From Alligator mississippiensis (Eukaryota > Chordata > Crocodylia > Alligatoridae): a stretch of 64,000 nt of DNA. A model generated the notes under the pieces. That model saw only the letters and a list, made by a program, of their open reading frames with translations. It had not been told where the DNA came from and did not search any database. Positions 33,721 to 46,017 of this stretch are shown piece by piece. Both the position numbers and the translations under genes were made by a program. Location: NCBI RefSeq assembly GCF_030867095.1, contig NC_081824.1:360921829-360985828 (forward strand), in the 5' to 3' direction. Every line of letters starts with the position of its first letter. The first letter of the stretch is position 1.

Positions 33721-34912
33721 GTGAATAGCTTTCTCTTTGTCACAGTGATATGTCTCTGGTCTATTGTGGCATAATCATTTTCTGGACTGAATATCCAACT
33801 GAATATCCATTGCCATCTAATGGGAAAAATTCTATTACATAAGGTATAGTATCAACATCTAAAATTGATGTTTAGTCCTCCTGAATCTATTTAGTCTAAA
33901 GTAGGTATGCTATAAAATAACTATATAATTATAAATATTTTATAAGTTATTCCTTGTAGAATAAAAGCTGAGGTTGGTGTTAAGTATCATTTAGAAGTAC
34001 TGAAAAAATTCCACCAGTTTCTAAAGCAGAGGTTAGGCTGCTGGATCATATTGTATCTGCAAAAAAATGAGTTACATACTCAACCAGAGCTCATAAGCAC
34101 AGTAATGAACAATGAAGTGTTAGAATGCAAAAGTTGTTCTCCTACTTTGTTTTTACTATGCTGTCAGTTGAGCATGGGCTTGAGTTTGTTACATGCACTG
34201 ACCCACAACCCATGTATATAATAAGCCCCCAACCCTGCCCTCAGGTGACAATCAGGAGCAGACCTAGGAGGAATACAGTAGTGTTGTCACACCCCACTTT
34301 GATTCCTGGTCCACCTAAAATTTAAACCCACCAGTCTGGCAGCAGCAGCAGCATTTTTATTCAAGCAGCAGTCACTGGACTTCATGCTTCATTATAATCC
34401 ACCTGAATGCTTCTAAATTCTTCATTCCACAGGTGTTTATGACCCTCTTTCCCTTTTAATGCTGTTGATGTTCCATTAATCAAGCTATCCCTTCTTCTAT
34501 GATTTTGCTGCCTGTTAGGTGCTCCAATAATGTAGCTCTTGTTTCACAGCCCTAGCTAAAAATATTAAATCAGGTATGAAAATAACTTTCAATGAACCAT
34601 CACTGTCAAGATGCTCAAGAAGGCTAAATTTTATTTTATGAATTAAAAAAATGTACATTTAAATTATAATTACTACAAGACCTATGAAAAAACATTATTT
34701 GATTATTACTTGCCTAGTTTGTTATGTTTTATCATAATATATGGTACAGAAAATGAATGCACATTTCATATTTATTTCTGCTAGGTTCTTACCCTGAATA
34801 ATATAGCCATAGGCCCCTAGCACATAAGTAAAGCTTCTAGTTTCTCCTTAACTGGAGAAAAATATGCATTGCATTATATGTGATGAGACTCCATACCATC
34901 TGCACTCCCTTG
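33721..34912. other. AT-rich noncoding stretch
   Basis: No gene or recognised repeat. A short CAG run occurs at about 34341-34352. Confidence 0.4.
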
Positions 34913-34916
34913 CTGA

Positions 34917-35172
34917 GAGTGCTCCTACGCATTCATTAATGTGCAGTAGTAACTGCACATTTAGTTTAACACTTGCTTAATGAAGTACTAATAAAATGTG
35001 CAGTAACTACAGTTACCTGCAGTAGTGCTGACACATGGTTATTTTTGTGATGCTGACTGCACAGTAGCTAAATAACAGTGAGAAGTAGCTTATTAGCATG
35101 GTTTTTGACTGGCATGCTACCATGCAGTGTTATTAGGCTACCGCACAGTAAATGTCTCTTGTAGATGCACCC
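34917..35172. mobile_element. Harbinger-like MITE
   Basis: The left end GAGTGCTCCTACGCATTC and the complement of the right end, GGGTGCATCTACAAGAG, continue into imperfect inverted arms rich in TGTGCAGTAG. Both flanks show the trinucleotide TGA (34914-34916 and 35173-35175). Confidence 0.65.
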
Positions 35173-35175
35173 TGA

Positions 35176-36536
35176 AAATCCTAGAACCACCATGGCAAAA
35201 CCTCTGACTGAATGTAGAAGCCCTCCTGAATCAATTCCACAGTTCTTCTTCCAGCCCATCTAGATATTCTTCTGTCTTTCACTCTCTTTCTTGGAAGCTG
35301 GGTTGACACATTTAAACCCCTTTTCACTGTTTAACCCCTTGTTTTCTTCAAAGTCCACCCAGGTTGGCTCTTTGTAGTTACCATGTCACACAGGAACTCC
35401 AAAATGTTCTCTTAGCTGTCCTGATAAGCACATATATATATTATCCTTAATATCTAGAAGTATAATACACAAAGGACTGTAATTCCAGCTGTGTCTATAT
35501 CTATGATGCAATTTCACAAAAGCTAGTAACACTATGGATTCACTGGACATAGTGGTACATGTGTTAAATGCATAACCAAGGACTGCAAGAAATGGCCCGA
35601 GAAATAGAGGTCACACTTCAGATGTAGAATCTTTGGTTTTATTATTCTGCTCTTTTTAAATGCATTGCTTTCTAGAAGTTTAAAGCTGCAAACTGCAGCA
35701 AACTGTATGTGCAGTACTGAGTACATGCATTGTTCTCCAAAGGCTAAATTAAGCAGCATATCTAAAAGCTTCCCAGTTTTGATGTTATTGCATTTGATAT
35801 TTTCACTATTTCTGTAAGTTCCTGTTATTGGCTTCTTTTTCTTTAGCATTATTAAACAGACATACTTTCTCTGAATAATTAACTGCATCAACAGTGTAAT
35901 ATTGTATCTCTGATATGCATATCTTCTGAACAGGCATTCCCTGAAAGACTAGCCAGTCAGAATGCAAAACTGTGGTTTATACATGAGATAAGGGCAATTT
36001 CAGTCTGGAGCTAAAACTCTGACAGCCCATACCATAAATTATAAGAGGTTATGCAAGTAAATTATGTGAGGTTTCTCATGTAATTAAAAAAGGTCTAGTA
36101 CTCGCTGGCATTGGGCTAGGATTTTTATTAATCTGTAGGATTAGGTAGAAATGTTGAGAAGACAACTAAGGCATTTTTTCCCCAAAAATATAGAGAACAT
36201 GCTAATGAGCTATAGTCATGTACAAATTTACCATATAATTGTGAAAAACCTATTACATTCCTATAAATAAGCCACGTTCAAGTAACAACCCTCCAAAACC
36301 TTCCAAAAATAAGAACATTTTACCACAAACTTTACCCACACAGGTTATATGTAAGCTTTAATATGCATAATATATTATGCATTATGTTATTACAATAGCT
36401 GCAAAGGACCACATGAATGATTGTGCTAAGGTACCATGGAAGCACAATATAGAAGACATCCCAGTTCTGAAAAATTTACAATCTACATCCATAGCTTGTT
36501 GCTATTGTTCATGATCAACACTCCAATTTTCTACAC
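35176..36536. other. AT-rich noncoding stretch
   Basis: A 119-codon minus-strand frame at 35532-35891 shows no recognisable domain. No repeat was identified. Confidence 0.4.
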
Positions 36537-36701
36537 TAAGGGCATGTCTACATGAGACGTATTAATATGCATTAGTCTAATGTAATATGCATTATGGATG
36601 CATGTCCACATGCACACTGTCAATGCGCATTAAAAATGGCAAAATTAGGCTAATCATGCCTCAGTTTGATACCTGCAAATGCAATTAGTTAAAGTGCATT
36701 A

Positions 36702-36999
36702 TAGTTTCATAGTTTCATAGTAGCTAGGGTCAGGAGAGACCTGAACAGATCATCTAGCCTGACCCCCTGTCACAGACAGGAATGAATGCTGGGTTCACAA
36801 GACCCCAGACAGGTGACCATCTAACCTCTTTCTGAATTTACCCAAGGTAGGGGCGAGGACCACTTTCCTACGAAGTTGGTTCCAGATTCTGGCCACCCTA
36901 ATCGTAAAATATTGCTTCCTGATCTCTAAACCTAAACCTATTCTCCATCATCTTATTACCATTGTTCCTTGTGGTAATAAGCTGGTGGAGAATAGGTTC
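36702..36999 (-). mobile_element. 5'-truncated CR1 3' end (CR1-D)
   Basis: Reads in reverse the CR1 3' end: TAGTTTCATAG tail units, then TCAGGAGAGACCTGAACAG and the C-terminal coding region without an intact frame. Flanks ATTAGTTAAAGTGCATTA (36684-36701) and ATTAGTTAAAGCATGATTA (37000-37018) look like a diverged target duplication. The 5' (right) end carries a snap-back duplication, listed separately. Confidence 0.75.
36937..36996. repeat. 24-bp snap-back hairpin at the CR1-D 5' end
   Basis: The arm 36937-36960 (CCTATTCTCCATC...) and the arm 36973-36996 (...GGTGGAGAATAGG) are complementary at 22 of 24 positions, with a 12-base loop. The left arm is native CR1 sequence; the right arm is not where CR1 would continue. 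Confidence 0.8.
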
Positions 37000-37049
37000 A
37001 TTAGTTAAAGCATGATTACTTAAAGTGCATTAACGCAAGTGTACATGTG

Positions 37050-37124
37050 ACTAAAGTTAGTGCCGGGTTTGCCCAGCCGCCAGGGCACAAGGCAGGGCTG
37101 CAGGTACTTGGCACTAACTTTAGT
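37050..37124. repeat. 15-bp perfect inverted repeat
   Basis: ACTAAAGTTAGTGCC (37050-37064) pairs with GGCACTAACTTTAGT (37110-37124). It lies between the CR1-D and inner Harbinger insertions and probably belongs to the interior foldback of the outer MITE. Confidence 0.85.
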
Positions 37125-37166
37125 CCCAAGCCTCTACGCATGTAGACACCTGCCAAAAATCACTTA

Positions 37167-37425
37167 GGGCATTTATACACCTACCTTTTTGTCCCATGAT
37201 GTGCCAGAGATCCGCTGCTTCATCACACGAGTTGATGAGAACTACGCTGCACCACATGAAGTTGTATAGGTAGCAAAATGCACGTCAGAATGCAGAATAT
37301 GGCGGCAGTGCACTTTTCAAATGTTCAAAAGTGCGCCACTGCCATTTTCTCAGCATGGACACACATTTTGCCACTTATACAACTGCAAGCAATGCAGTCC
37401 ATGTGGCGCTTGCTTATAAACGCCC
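37167..37425. mobile_element. Inner Harbinger-like MITE
   Basis: The ends GGGCATTTATACAC and GGGCGTTTATAAGC (complement) are flanked by perfect TTA trinucleotides (37164-37166 and 37426-37428). It contains a strong internal foldback (GCAGTGCACTTTTCAAATG against CAAAAGTGCGCCACTGCC). A relative ends at 7097. Confidence 0.8.
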
Positions 37426-37882
37426 TTAATGCGCATTAAATTTAGTTGTGCTTAAATGCACATGTAGGCCTGCCCTAAGTGTGTTTCTCTCCTAAAAAAT
37501 CTCTATCCACCAAAACCTTCAGTACATATTCATTTCAATAGCTTAGCAAGTTAATTGCTACTCTTCTCTGCTAAGCAATTATTGTCTATGACCCAGGGTG
37601 AATAACAAACATGAGCAATAGAGTATATGACAGTATCTCATCCAATCTGTGCAAGCATTTCAGTTTAGCAACACATAAAAATATGAAGGGAAGGTGTGGC
37701 GGAGCACCTTTGAGGGTGTTTGCCACTTGGGGGCTTTGGAGGAACAGCAGGGAAACCCCCTAGGTACCATTTAAAGGGGGAAGGTGTGTGGCAAGGCACT
37801 GTTGGTGCCTGCCACTTTAGTACCAAAGCTAAGCAGCCAGCAGGTGCTTGATTAAGGCAACCATTTTAGATCTCTGGCTGCC

Positions 37883-37889
37883 TATATAA
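37883..37889 (+). promoter_or_regulatory. TATA-box-like motif
   Basis: CCTATATAAAGAGCTC context within the LTR-like block; a plausible core promoter of the element, not of a host gene. Confidence 0.4.
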
Positions 37890-38168
37890 AGAGCTCAGTT
37901 CCCTGCTGGATGAGAAGGTAATAATATTGCCTGGCTTTATGTATCATCCTGGAGGTAAGGGAGGGGCTGTAGGGGATGGATTGGAGGCTCCTGGTCCTGG
38001 GCATGACCTAAAACTGCACCCTGCCAGGAATGGATGGCCTGGTGGGGCTCTCAGTGGTGCAGGAGCCCCCAGAAAATGCCAAGCCAGTTATCACCTTGGT
38101 GAAAGGCAGGTAGGGGCACCTTTTCTCTAGTCCTCACCTTTGGGTGGGTTGTGTAACACTGGCAGCAG

Positions 38169-38345
38169 ATGGGGGCCAGGCATGGCAGTGGCCACCTGAG
38201 CCCTATGGGGTGCAAGACCCTGAGATACCCCAAGGAGGGAGAGTGGGGGGCAGGCACAGCTGCAGCCACCTGAGCCCTGTTTGGGGTGCAAGACCCAGAG
38301 GAAAAGGTAGTTGGGGCCAGGCACAGCTACAGCCACCTGAGCCCA
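38169..38345. repeat. Minisatellite, about 3 copies of a 65-77 bp unit
   Basis: Units start near 38169, 38247 and 38312. They share GGGGGCCAGGCAYRGC, GCCACCTGAGCCC and, in the first two, GGGGTGCAAGACCC. Confidence 0.75.
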
Positions 38346-38393
38346 CCATGGAGGGAAGCCCTGTGGCCCCAAGTGAGAGGGGGCAGAGACACA

Positions 38394-38490
38394 GAGCCCC
38401 GATTGAAGGGGGCGGTGTGGAGTCCTGAGTGAAGAGGGCGGTAGAGAGCCCTGAGTGAAGGAGGCGGTGGGGAGCCCCAGTGAAGGGGAG
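38394..38490. repeat. Minisatellite, about 3 copies of a 30-bp unit
   Basis: Repeats of GAGYCCTGAGTGAAG followed by a GGGCGGTG-like block. Confidence 0.8.
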
Positions 38491-39584
38491 TAGGCCTAAG
38501 GTATGTCTCTGGACACCTAAGGCAGTAGTTTGGGCCAGAGGCTGAGTAAGGAGGCTCAGCCCAGAAGAGAGGGGCAAGTCCTGACCCCGATAAGTCCTCC
38601 ACCACTGGGAGGCTGAGTGTGAGTCAAAAGTAATAGCTAGAGTTGAGCACAATGACCTGCTGCTCCAGGGGGGGAGTGAGAGTCCCTGTGAGACCCTGGA
38701 GCACCAGTCGTGGTATGAGGTACCCCAGCTCCCACATCCAGGAAGGTGAACCCAAGAGAGAGAGTGGGGCTAGTGAGAGAGGCTGGAGGTAGAGTATTCC
38801 CTCAACTGGTAAATGCTGGGGCCAGGACCAGGAAGGTCAAAAGGGCCAGGGGCCCACCACGAGGGACGCCCAGAGCAGAGGGCCTGGGGTCCTGCCTGGC
38901 CTTGGAGGTGAGGCCAGGACCTGTGTTGCCAAAAGTCCCGGGGGGACCACGCCTAAGAGGGGAGATAGCTACAGGGAGCTTGGCAGCCAGAATGATGCTG
39001 GAGTAGGCTAGCCTGAGCAGAGGGATGAAAGGGGAGTCCTGATAGGAGTATTCTGGAGCCCAGTGTGGGGCTGGTGTGACTAACAGCTGGATGCCATCTG
39101 CGAGGCATGGGCTGTGGTGTAGGGAAGTTTCAGAGCTGCAGATAGCCCCACCAGGCATCGGGGCATAAAATGGGCAGCCTCCCACTTAATTAACTTCCTA
39201 ATTAATAAGAACAAGGCGTGGCAGATGAGTCAGGTGGGAGGCATACCCAAAGGCAAGTGGGGAACCTAGCACTGTGGCTAGATGGGGAGCCCCACTTCAC
39301 CATAGATGAGAACAATATTTATTCATTGTGATTTGGAGAGGAAATTTAAGCATATGCTTCAGGTGCTTCTCGGATGTTCTCCAGAATAGCCCCTCAACTC
39401 TGGAATTTTCCAGGTCCAAATCGGAGTCATTCTGTGTGGTTTACTGCCTCCCAGATTTGGGAAGAGGGGAGATGATTAAGTTTGGGAGACAGATGTCATT
39501 TAATTTTTTTTTTGTTATTAGTTATATTATCATCTCTGATAGATATCATCTTTGATCATTGATATCATCTTTTATCATGTGATG

Positions 39585-39665
39585 ATTACTTTGAACATGT
39601 GGCTGGTCTAAATTTATTGCATGATTAACCAGTTAATTGTATAATATGTAATGTGTAGCAGGGGC
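39585..39665. repeat. Dispersed repeat shared with 51670-51870
   Basis: TGTGGCTGGTCTAAATTTATTG, then GTTAATTGTATAATAT, followed by TGTGTAGCAGG, all matching the 51.7-kb copies. Confidence 0.65.
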
Positions 39666-40687
39666 CTAAGGTGCCACCATGCTCTACCTTCTGCCTGACT
39701 TCAAGTTAATACAAGTAACTACCTCTCTCTACACATGTATATTTTAGACATAAACGTGCCCACCTTGAGCAGGGAGTTAAACTAAATGACTTTCTAAGTT
39801 CCCTTTCAGCTTTATTTTTAAATGATCATGTGAGGAAGGAATGCATTGCTAAATTTCCTTAGGTAGTGTTTTGTGTCAAAACACTTAGAGTGCAGGATGG
39901 ACACTCTCCTTTCAGCTATTTTTAGACAGAACTAAATAATGAACATATAGACCATTTTTACACGTGCTCTGTGGGTGGGAGAGGTTTTTAAAGTAGAATG
40001 ACTCCGAAAGCCACTCTAATTAAAGCACCCAAAGTGTCTCATTTATCAGTCCCCATGCTTCAAAATGATGACAGAGGCGATTTAACTAAAGCTTGTCAAA
40101 GTATGTTGAGGCTAATTCTCAACACCATCTAAAAACATGCTGTACATATTGCACTAAACATGAAAAAGCAGGCTACTGTTCTTTCCTTGTCTTCTGAAAT
40201 ACATTAACTGGCAGCTATGAGTCACAGCATATATACTGTAAAGCACACTTACCAAGAGGGCTGGGGCTACCAATCTGAAAAGCCAATGTCATATAGTAAT
40301 AAATAATTTGAAATACCACTAGCTACATCTTTGCTTTTCTTAATATTTTGCACACACTGAAGACTTTCAGCTGAGGAAAGCCCAGCCATACTGGTAGTCA
40401 AAATGTTCATTCCATTGTCCCATTTAAAGCACCTGCATTTGCACATTTGTGTTGTGGTATTTAATAGCTTATACCAACACTAACAGACCAATTTTTAAAA
40501 CCAACTCAGTCTTTTCACCTGAAGACACACTGGCTTAATACCTCTACATTCCTCTAATATAAAAGGTTGTATTAACTCTCTCTATGAGGAGTTAACCAAA
40601 GGTAAGTTTTCACAGGATAACAACAATAGCTGACAGGAACATTCTTAGATTGGGCTACAACCTTATGTTACTTAGTAGCCACCTCCC

Positions 40688-40722
40688 TCAAAATAAATAA
40701 ATACATAAATAAAAGAAAAATA
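40688..40722. repeat. AAAT-rich microsatellite
   Basis: Interrupted AAATA/AAAT units. Confidence 0.7.
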
Positions 40723-42978
40723 AAGCTTCTACTATGTTGGAGGTCACCTGGTGATTTCATGTTATTTTACTCTGTTATAAACCCTTCCCAGTGAAATACA
40801 GTAGTTGTCCCACAAATAGGGTTTGTAATGTCTGAGCCAGACATTACAAACCCACTACACAAACAGAACTGCATCAAATCAACTCTTTTCTTTGGGTAAT
40901 TTACCATTAAAAAGCTCATCCACAGATTTCATTCCTGCAAGCAGCTCTTGCTATGCATTCACGTTGTCACAACCATCCCATGGGATAACTTGTGATGTGA
41001 ACTGGTCATCTAAAAAAAGGTCTTGTTACAGAAATAAGATAGCATATGCATTTCTTTTATGATGCCAGGAAATGGTCAGATTAAAATATGACTGGATAAT
41101 TCTATATCCAGAACAAATTCAAAAAATGTTTCTATATCCCATCATCTTGGTTGGTAAACGCAGCACAGAGAGATTACAGTGGCATACCTGCATTTAGCAA
41201 ATGAAAAATGTCAAAACAAATAAGGCACTAAATCCATATAAGAGCATGACAAATTGATTTTGAAATCATGTGTTCTGCAATCAGGTACTTCTACCATGAT
41301 TGATTGTTTCAAAATTTCATATGGATTTAAGTTTTAGAGTCACATTATTGAGAATGGAAAGGTCATTTAGCAATTCTAGACAGTATTTGACAAAGTTGGC
41401 ATTAGTTTTTATTTTTGTTGTCATTCCAGAAAATATAGTATTTTACAAAATTGTCTAAATGTCAAGAAACTTTGTTAACTAGGCTGACTTTATCAAATAT
41501 ACAAAAATTGCATTATATTTCTGCATTATATCTCTATTCCATTATAAATACCTATGAAGATAATGCAAGGTTCCAAACTTTTACTAAACAACATTTTATT
41601 TAGTGTTCTTATTTAGTATATCTTTCTTATATTTAAATTAATATATAAAAGAAAAAGATAAATAGTAGGAAAAAATAATCTAGTAATCCATTTTTTATTG
41701 TCTAGTAAGAAATTACTTCCTCCCCACCATTTTTAGAATAGTTTCCAAAGAGGAACTGTTAAAAGGGAATGTGAAAGGCGGGGAGGTGCCATGTTATTAA
41801 GGAGTTAGGAAGAGATCATACTTAAAAAAAAATTGGGTTCTCATATTATAAATCTGTCAATGGAAGCATTTGAAGACTTAAGGTCATAGTTTCCTATACA
41901 GAAAATACTGAAGAACTGCTCAGAATCCTGTACTGGAAAATGCTATAACAAAAAAATGAGTGTGCAGTTACTTTACAGATCATGCAACAATTACAATTAA
42001 TATATTCATATTCTGAGAATGATCAAATTCCTCAGCAGACCTAGACAAAAAAATGTACTAGCACATTTTCAGTAACATATTTAATACAGGGGCTTGGAGG
42101 AATCAGAAGTAGAAAGGCAGAAGAAAAACTAGAAAAACTTATTTTCCCCTCTGCTGTAAAACGGGCTTCTTGTTTGCTGGAAATCAAACTGATGCTCATC
42201 CCGTAAGATTCCAGGTTTGATCTTGGTATCTTTGGGGCTGTATATTATTGCTTTCAAAATGTCACAAGAAACTCAGGAACAAGGAAAAAGGTGAAGCTGT
42301 AGCTCAGAGCAGAAAATGTGGGACAATAGCTTCAGCAATAATCTTTATTATTAAGATTGGAGTAATACTGTTTTTTTTACTTCCTCTAATAAAGGTCCTT
42401 GTCTCTTTCCACCCTTTTTAAAGAAGAAAGCAATGCTTTCTGTGATTCTCAAGCATTGCCACATGGTTTTACACCACAGTCATTTTCTCTGAATACATGT
42501 GAAATCTGGAAAAAAGAGCATTAGTGCTGCAAACACTAATGAAACTAGTAAGATGGCTGCAAACACTAGTGACATGGTTGCAAACAGATCCAGGACCTAG
42601 CCCACTTTAGGAGTTGCAAAGTGGCTCAACAGCTTTCCTTAGTCAACAGTCTCCTTCTGGGCTGCAACTCCCAACGAGCCTCCAGCAACCCAAAGGGAGG
42701 GGTAGGGATGGGGGTCATTGGCAAAGCAGCAATGTTATCTAATATGTGATACACAAACACACCTTGCCTCCCCCACCCACTCCATATTGAAGTCAACACT
42801 GAACCAAGAGTCTTACCACCTGTATACAGTATTAAGGAGATGCTGGAAAGTCCTAGACATTGTATTCATTGGCTTTCCAATAAATTGCCCTTTCTCAGTA
42901 GCAGAGGTTCTGGGACACAGAATGGGCTACCTCCAAACCCCACAGGTCCTAGAGTTTCTATAGACAAGACAAAAACAG

Positions 42979-43354
42979 TAGGGCTGTGTGAAACAGCACT
43001 GTTCCATTTCACCTTGAGGTTTGAGGATTTGACGGAACAGCATTTCTTATTGAATTTCATTTTGATTCAAAATAGCTGTTCCATTTTGCGTCATCGAAAC
43101 AGTAAGGCTGTTTTGACTCTGTTTCAATGTTTTACTACATCAACCAGGGATGGAGAGTCAGCCCAGCTGGATTGACTTCCCATCCCCAATGCTATGGTCA
43201 AAACGTTTTGACTTTCAAAATGTTTCGACTAGCCTCTTTTTGTTTCGAGTCTGTTTCAATGCCTTTTGTTTTGTTTCGATTTTGCTGTTTTGACCTCAAA
43301 ATGAGTCAAAACAGTATCAAAATGAAACGGTGGGTGAAATTTTGCACAGCCCTA
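42979..43354. mobile_element. hAT MITE of the TAGGGCTGTG family, short form
   Basis: Starts TAGGGCTGTGTGAAACAGC and ends GAAATTTTGCACAGCCCTA. It is flanked by the perfect 8-bp duplication AAAAACAG (42971-42978 and 43355-43362). The body is made of TTTCATTTTG and GTTTTGAC words on both strands, with a central hairpin (GGGATGG against CCATCCC). It is the best-preserved member of the family in this window. Confidence 0.9.
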
Positions 43355-43362
43355 AAAAACAG

Positions 43363-45575
43363 GAGGTGACCACATGGAGGGTGTGGCCACATGGAGAACT
43401 GCCCTGTTGGGTGCAGTACAGCTCTGTCATAAATCATATTGCTATTAGCAGACTGCCCCCCTTCCACTTCTTAATTCTAGCTGCTGTAGCAGCCACAAAA
43501 GAAGCTGTATAATTTAACTTGTAAAACACTCCCTCCCCCAAGCAAACAAACTGCAACAATAGTTACCAACAAACAGAATCTTAGAAACAAAGGATATCTG
43601 GAATGTTCAATTGATTTGGAGTTGTTACTGTCTGCTGACAGGGAGGTATTCTGAGAAATCATTATGTTTACCAACTATCCTTCCTGATCCCCATGTAGCT
43701 GTATTTTACTGCCATCATCGCCCCATGCAAAACAAAATAGGGATGTTACAATTGCCTTGTTGCAGTTTTCAGTCACTCTTTTTCAACTTCCAATGGTACA
43801 ATGTAAGTATTCTAGACTTGATCTCCATTGCTGAAGCTGCTACTGCTCCCTGGACAAGCTAGGGTAGCAAAATGGACAGAACAGAGGTTAAGGGCTGATT
43901 GTACTTCATTTAGGTTCAAGAGTCTTGCCCATATATACCAGCCCAGCTCACAGGATCAGTTTTCATCTGTAAGATGTAATGTGTTGCTGTTCTTAATAAT
44001 ACTACTATTCCCAGAGGACAGCAAAAAAAAAACAAAAAAAACACACCAACTTCTCATGATCACAGAACAAACTACTAATACAGATCATGATGAGCAGAGC
44101 CACTATAACCCAGATGTGCCAACAGGTAACCAGAGATGCAGAAGCATGATAGTGAAACATTCTCCTTAATCTGTTCTCTTCCACCTATAACTCAGCAAAG
44201 CCTGTAACACAATCTCTTAATTCTGCTTGGGGTGTACAAAGCCCTTTGAAAAGTCTACCAAGTTTTTTTATTTTATTTACTACCAATACAAACTCTGCCT
44301 CTGCAACAAAATAATTATCTTGAAGTACTGCAGTCGTTCCCCTCTACCCTCTCCAAGTGTTTCTTGCTTCTGTTTCTTAGTAGCTTTGACATATAAAAGG
44401 TTTCTTAAATCCAAATTAGTGATGCTAGGCAGCCTCAGATCCCCAGGCAGAGAAATCTTGGCTTAGGAGGGATCAAATCCTGGTTATACCTGGACTTATT
44501 TTGAAAAGGAAGTAATAAAAGTGATTTAATCAATAATTCTTATGCACACTCCCTTCAATACATTTATTACTTATCTATCCTTCTAATATGTCTGCAATAA
44601 GAGCCTCAGAGCACTCAAGATTGTCTTTTTGCCAGGTTGTTTTTGTGACAACTAGCAGCACTTCTCAGTGAGCAAAAAAGGCTCATCCCTTCTCCCCTCC
44701 TCCTAACAAACAGATATGCATTCTGTATGGTCTACCACATTCCAGTGGGTGAATCCTTGCACAGTCAGAGAGACTGCACAAAGAAGGTGCCAACTACACC
44801 ACCTGCTCTGTGGCAGATGATTTAAATCCCACCTATTGAAAGTACTTTGATATCTTTAATTTGTTAAAATTGCTATGGATATATTAATGACATCACTACA
44901 AGCATGTCAGAGTTTCCTCGATCATTTACAAGGCCTTGCCAAAGAGTGACACAAGGTATGCCTGTGAATTTGCTCTCTCTTCCTTTTACTGAAGCTGCTC
45001 TGACTAGCTGCTAAAGGACAAGAAAAAACAGCCTTCATACTACCATGCACTTTCAGGCACCTCTCTGTGTAAGCACTTGGATGAAGTTTTAATGCCCATA
45101 GAGCAAATGTTTCTACTGACCTAAATGGGCATTTGCTTGTACCTTTATAGGACTCTTCTCTAACAGCTCAAAATTTCCTTTTTTTCCCTACCCCTCTCTT
45201 CCCAACTTTTCCCAACCTTAAAAAAGACAAAAGCCAAACAATGCTAAAAATAAACTGCACTTCTAGTTTTGATAGAATGGTATGCTGATTCTGCATACAG
45301 TAGCTTATTTCAGTGGTGCTTAGGGAAGCTGTGTACAGCCTGTCTGTAGTAGGCAAGTTCACTATATCCCTCTACCAACATCTGGCCTCCTTGTTCTGCT
45401 GCTAGTGATTTTTTGCTTTACTAATCCTCTGACACCCTTGCTCAAAGTGGTTTCTCTGCTTCTTGACATATTCATTGTTTGGTCAGAACAGTCATTAAGG
45501 CTAACAGTTCTTCATTGTCCCTTATTTAGTAGAGATAGCTGCAACCCATGCTAGCATGAATCTTATATCTTCGTG
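43363..45575. other. Noncoding stretch
   Basis: An A-rich run occurs at about 44025-44042. No gene or named repeat was recognised. Confidence 0.4.
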
Positions 45576-46017
45576 GGGCTCATCCAGATGAGAGTGCACA
45601 TGCTGCACATGCAGACGTGTGCTGCTAATTTGCAGCATGGCAAGGTTTTTTGACACTGGGAGATGCCGGTGTCAAAAACACCCACGTCTGAAAAAAGTAG
45701 GGTGTGCATGTGTCAGTAGCATGTTCTGCCCAGAATCGGAGCCTGGCCGGCCAGAGTTATACTCCAGCTGCAAGCCAGTCTCTGCACACCAGATCACCAC
45801 TGCTGGAGCCCCAGGAAGCCCCCAGGATCCCAGTTAAGGCTGCTGGGTCTAGCCCAGTTCCTGGCCCCAGCCTCCCCTACCCCACCCAGGGCAACTTGCC
45901 TTGCACCAGAGTGCACATGCATGAGCATTCCCCAGGGACAAGTAGCAGTGGCAAAACTATGTGCCGCTGCTATTTGTCCCTGAAGAAACACATGTACATG
46001 TTCATCTGGATGCACCC
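45576..46017. mobile_element. Harbinger-like MITE (CATCCAGATGA subfamily)
   Basis: The termini GGGCTCATCCAGATGAGAG and, on the complement, GGGTGCATCCAGATGAACA continue into paired GTGCACATG words. Flanking trinucleotides GTG and ATG agree at two of three bases. A related half-element lies near 56980-57066. Confidence 0.65.

Larger units (their letters stand above)
36540..37475. mobile_element. Harbinger-like MITE, host of two nested insertions
   Basis: Starts GGGCATGTCTACATGAGAC and ends with the complement of GGGCAGGCCTACATGTGC. It is flanked by TAA on both sides (36537-36539 and 37476-37478). TAA/TTA is the classical PIF/Harbinger 3-bp target. Inside lie a CR1 3' fragment (36702-36999) and a second Harbinger-like element (37167-37425). 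Confidence 0.8.
37696..39300 (+). mobile_element. GC-rich LTR-like element with TATA box
   Basis: A GC-rich block starts at TGTGGCGGAGCACC. It has a promoter-like TATATAA (37883-37889) about 190 bases in, then a long G/A-rich region with tandem repeats and no coding capacity. The start and TATA spacing suggest an LTR followed by an untranslated interior, possibly a non-autonomous retroelement. No second LTR or primer site was found, so classification is tentative. Confidence 0.35.
39301..42970. other. Long AT-rich noncoding stretch
   Basis: No gene was seen. A segment at about 39585-39660 (TGTGGCTGGTCTAAATTTATTG) is shared with 51670-51870. An AAAT microsatellite is at 40688-40722. A lone CAGTGGCATACC hAT-like terminus occurs near 41178. 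Confidence 0.45.

Noticed and set aside
35532-35891. 119-codon minus-strand frame as a possible exon
   Set aside because: No recognisable domain, no repeat of codon structure, and no flanking splice context I could support.
38202-38652. 149-codon minus-strand frame
   Set aside because: It runs through minisatellite units in a GC-rich element; the residues repeat with the DNA unit.
27987-43354. CRISPR-like or satellite array from repeated TTTCATTTTG words
   Set aside because: The words are subterminal motifs of one hAT MITE family with irregular spacing; there is no repeat-spacer structure and the genome is eukaryotic.
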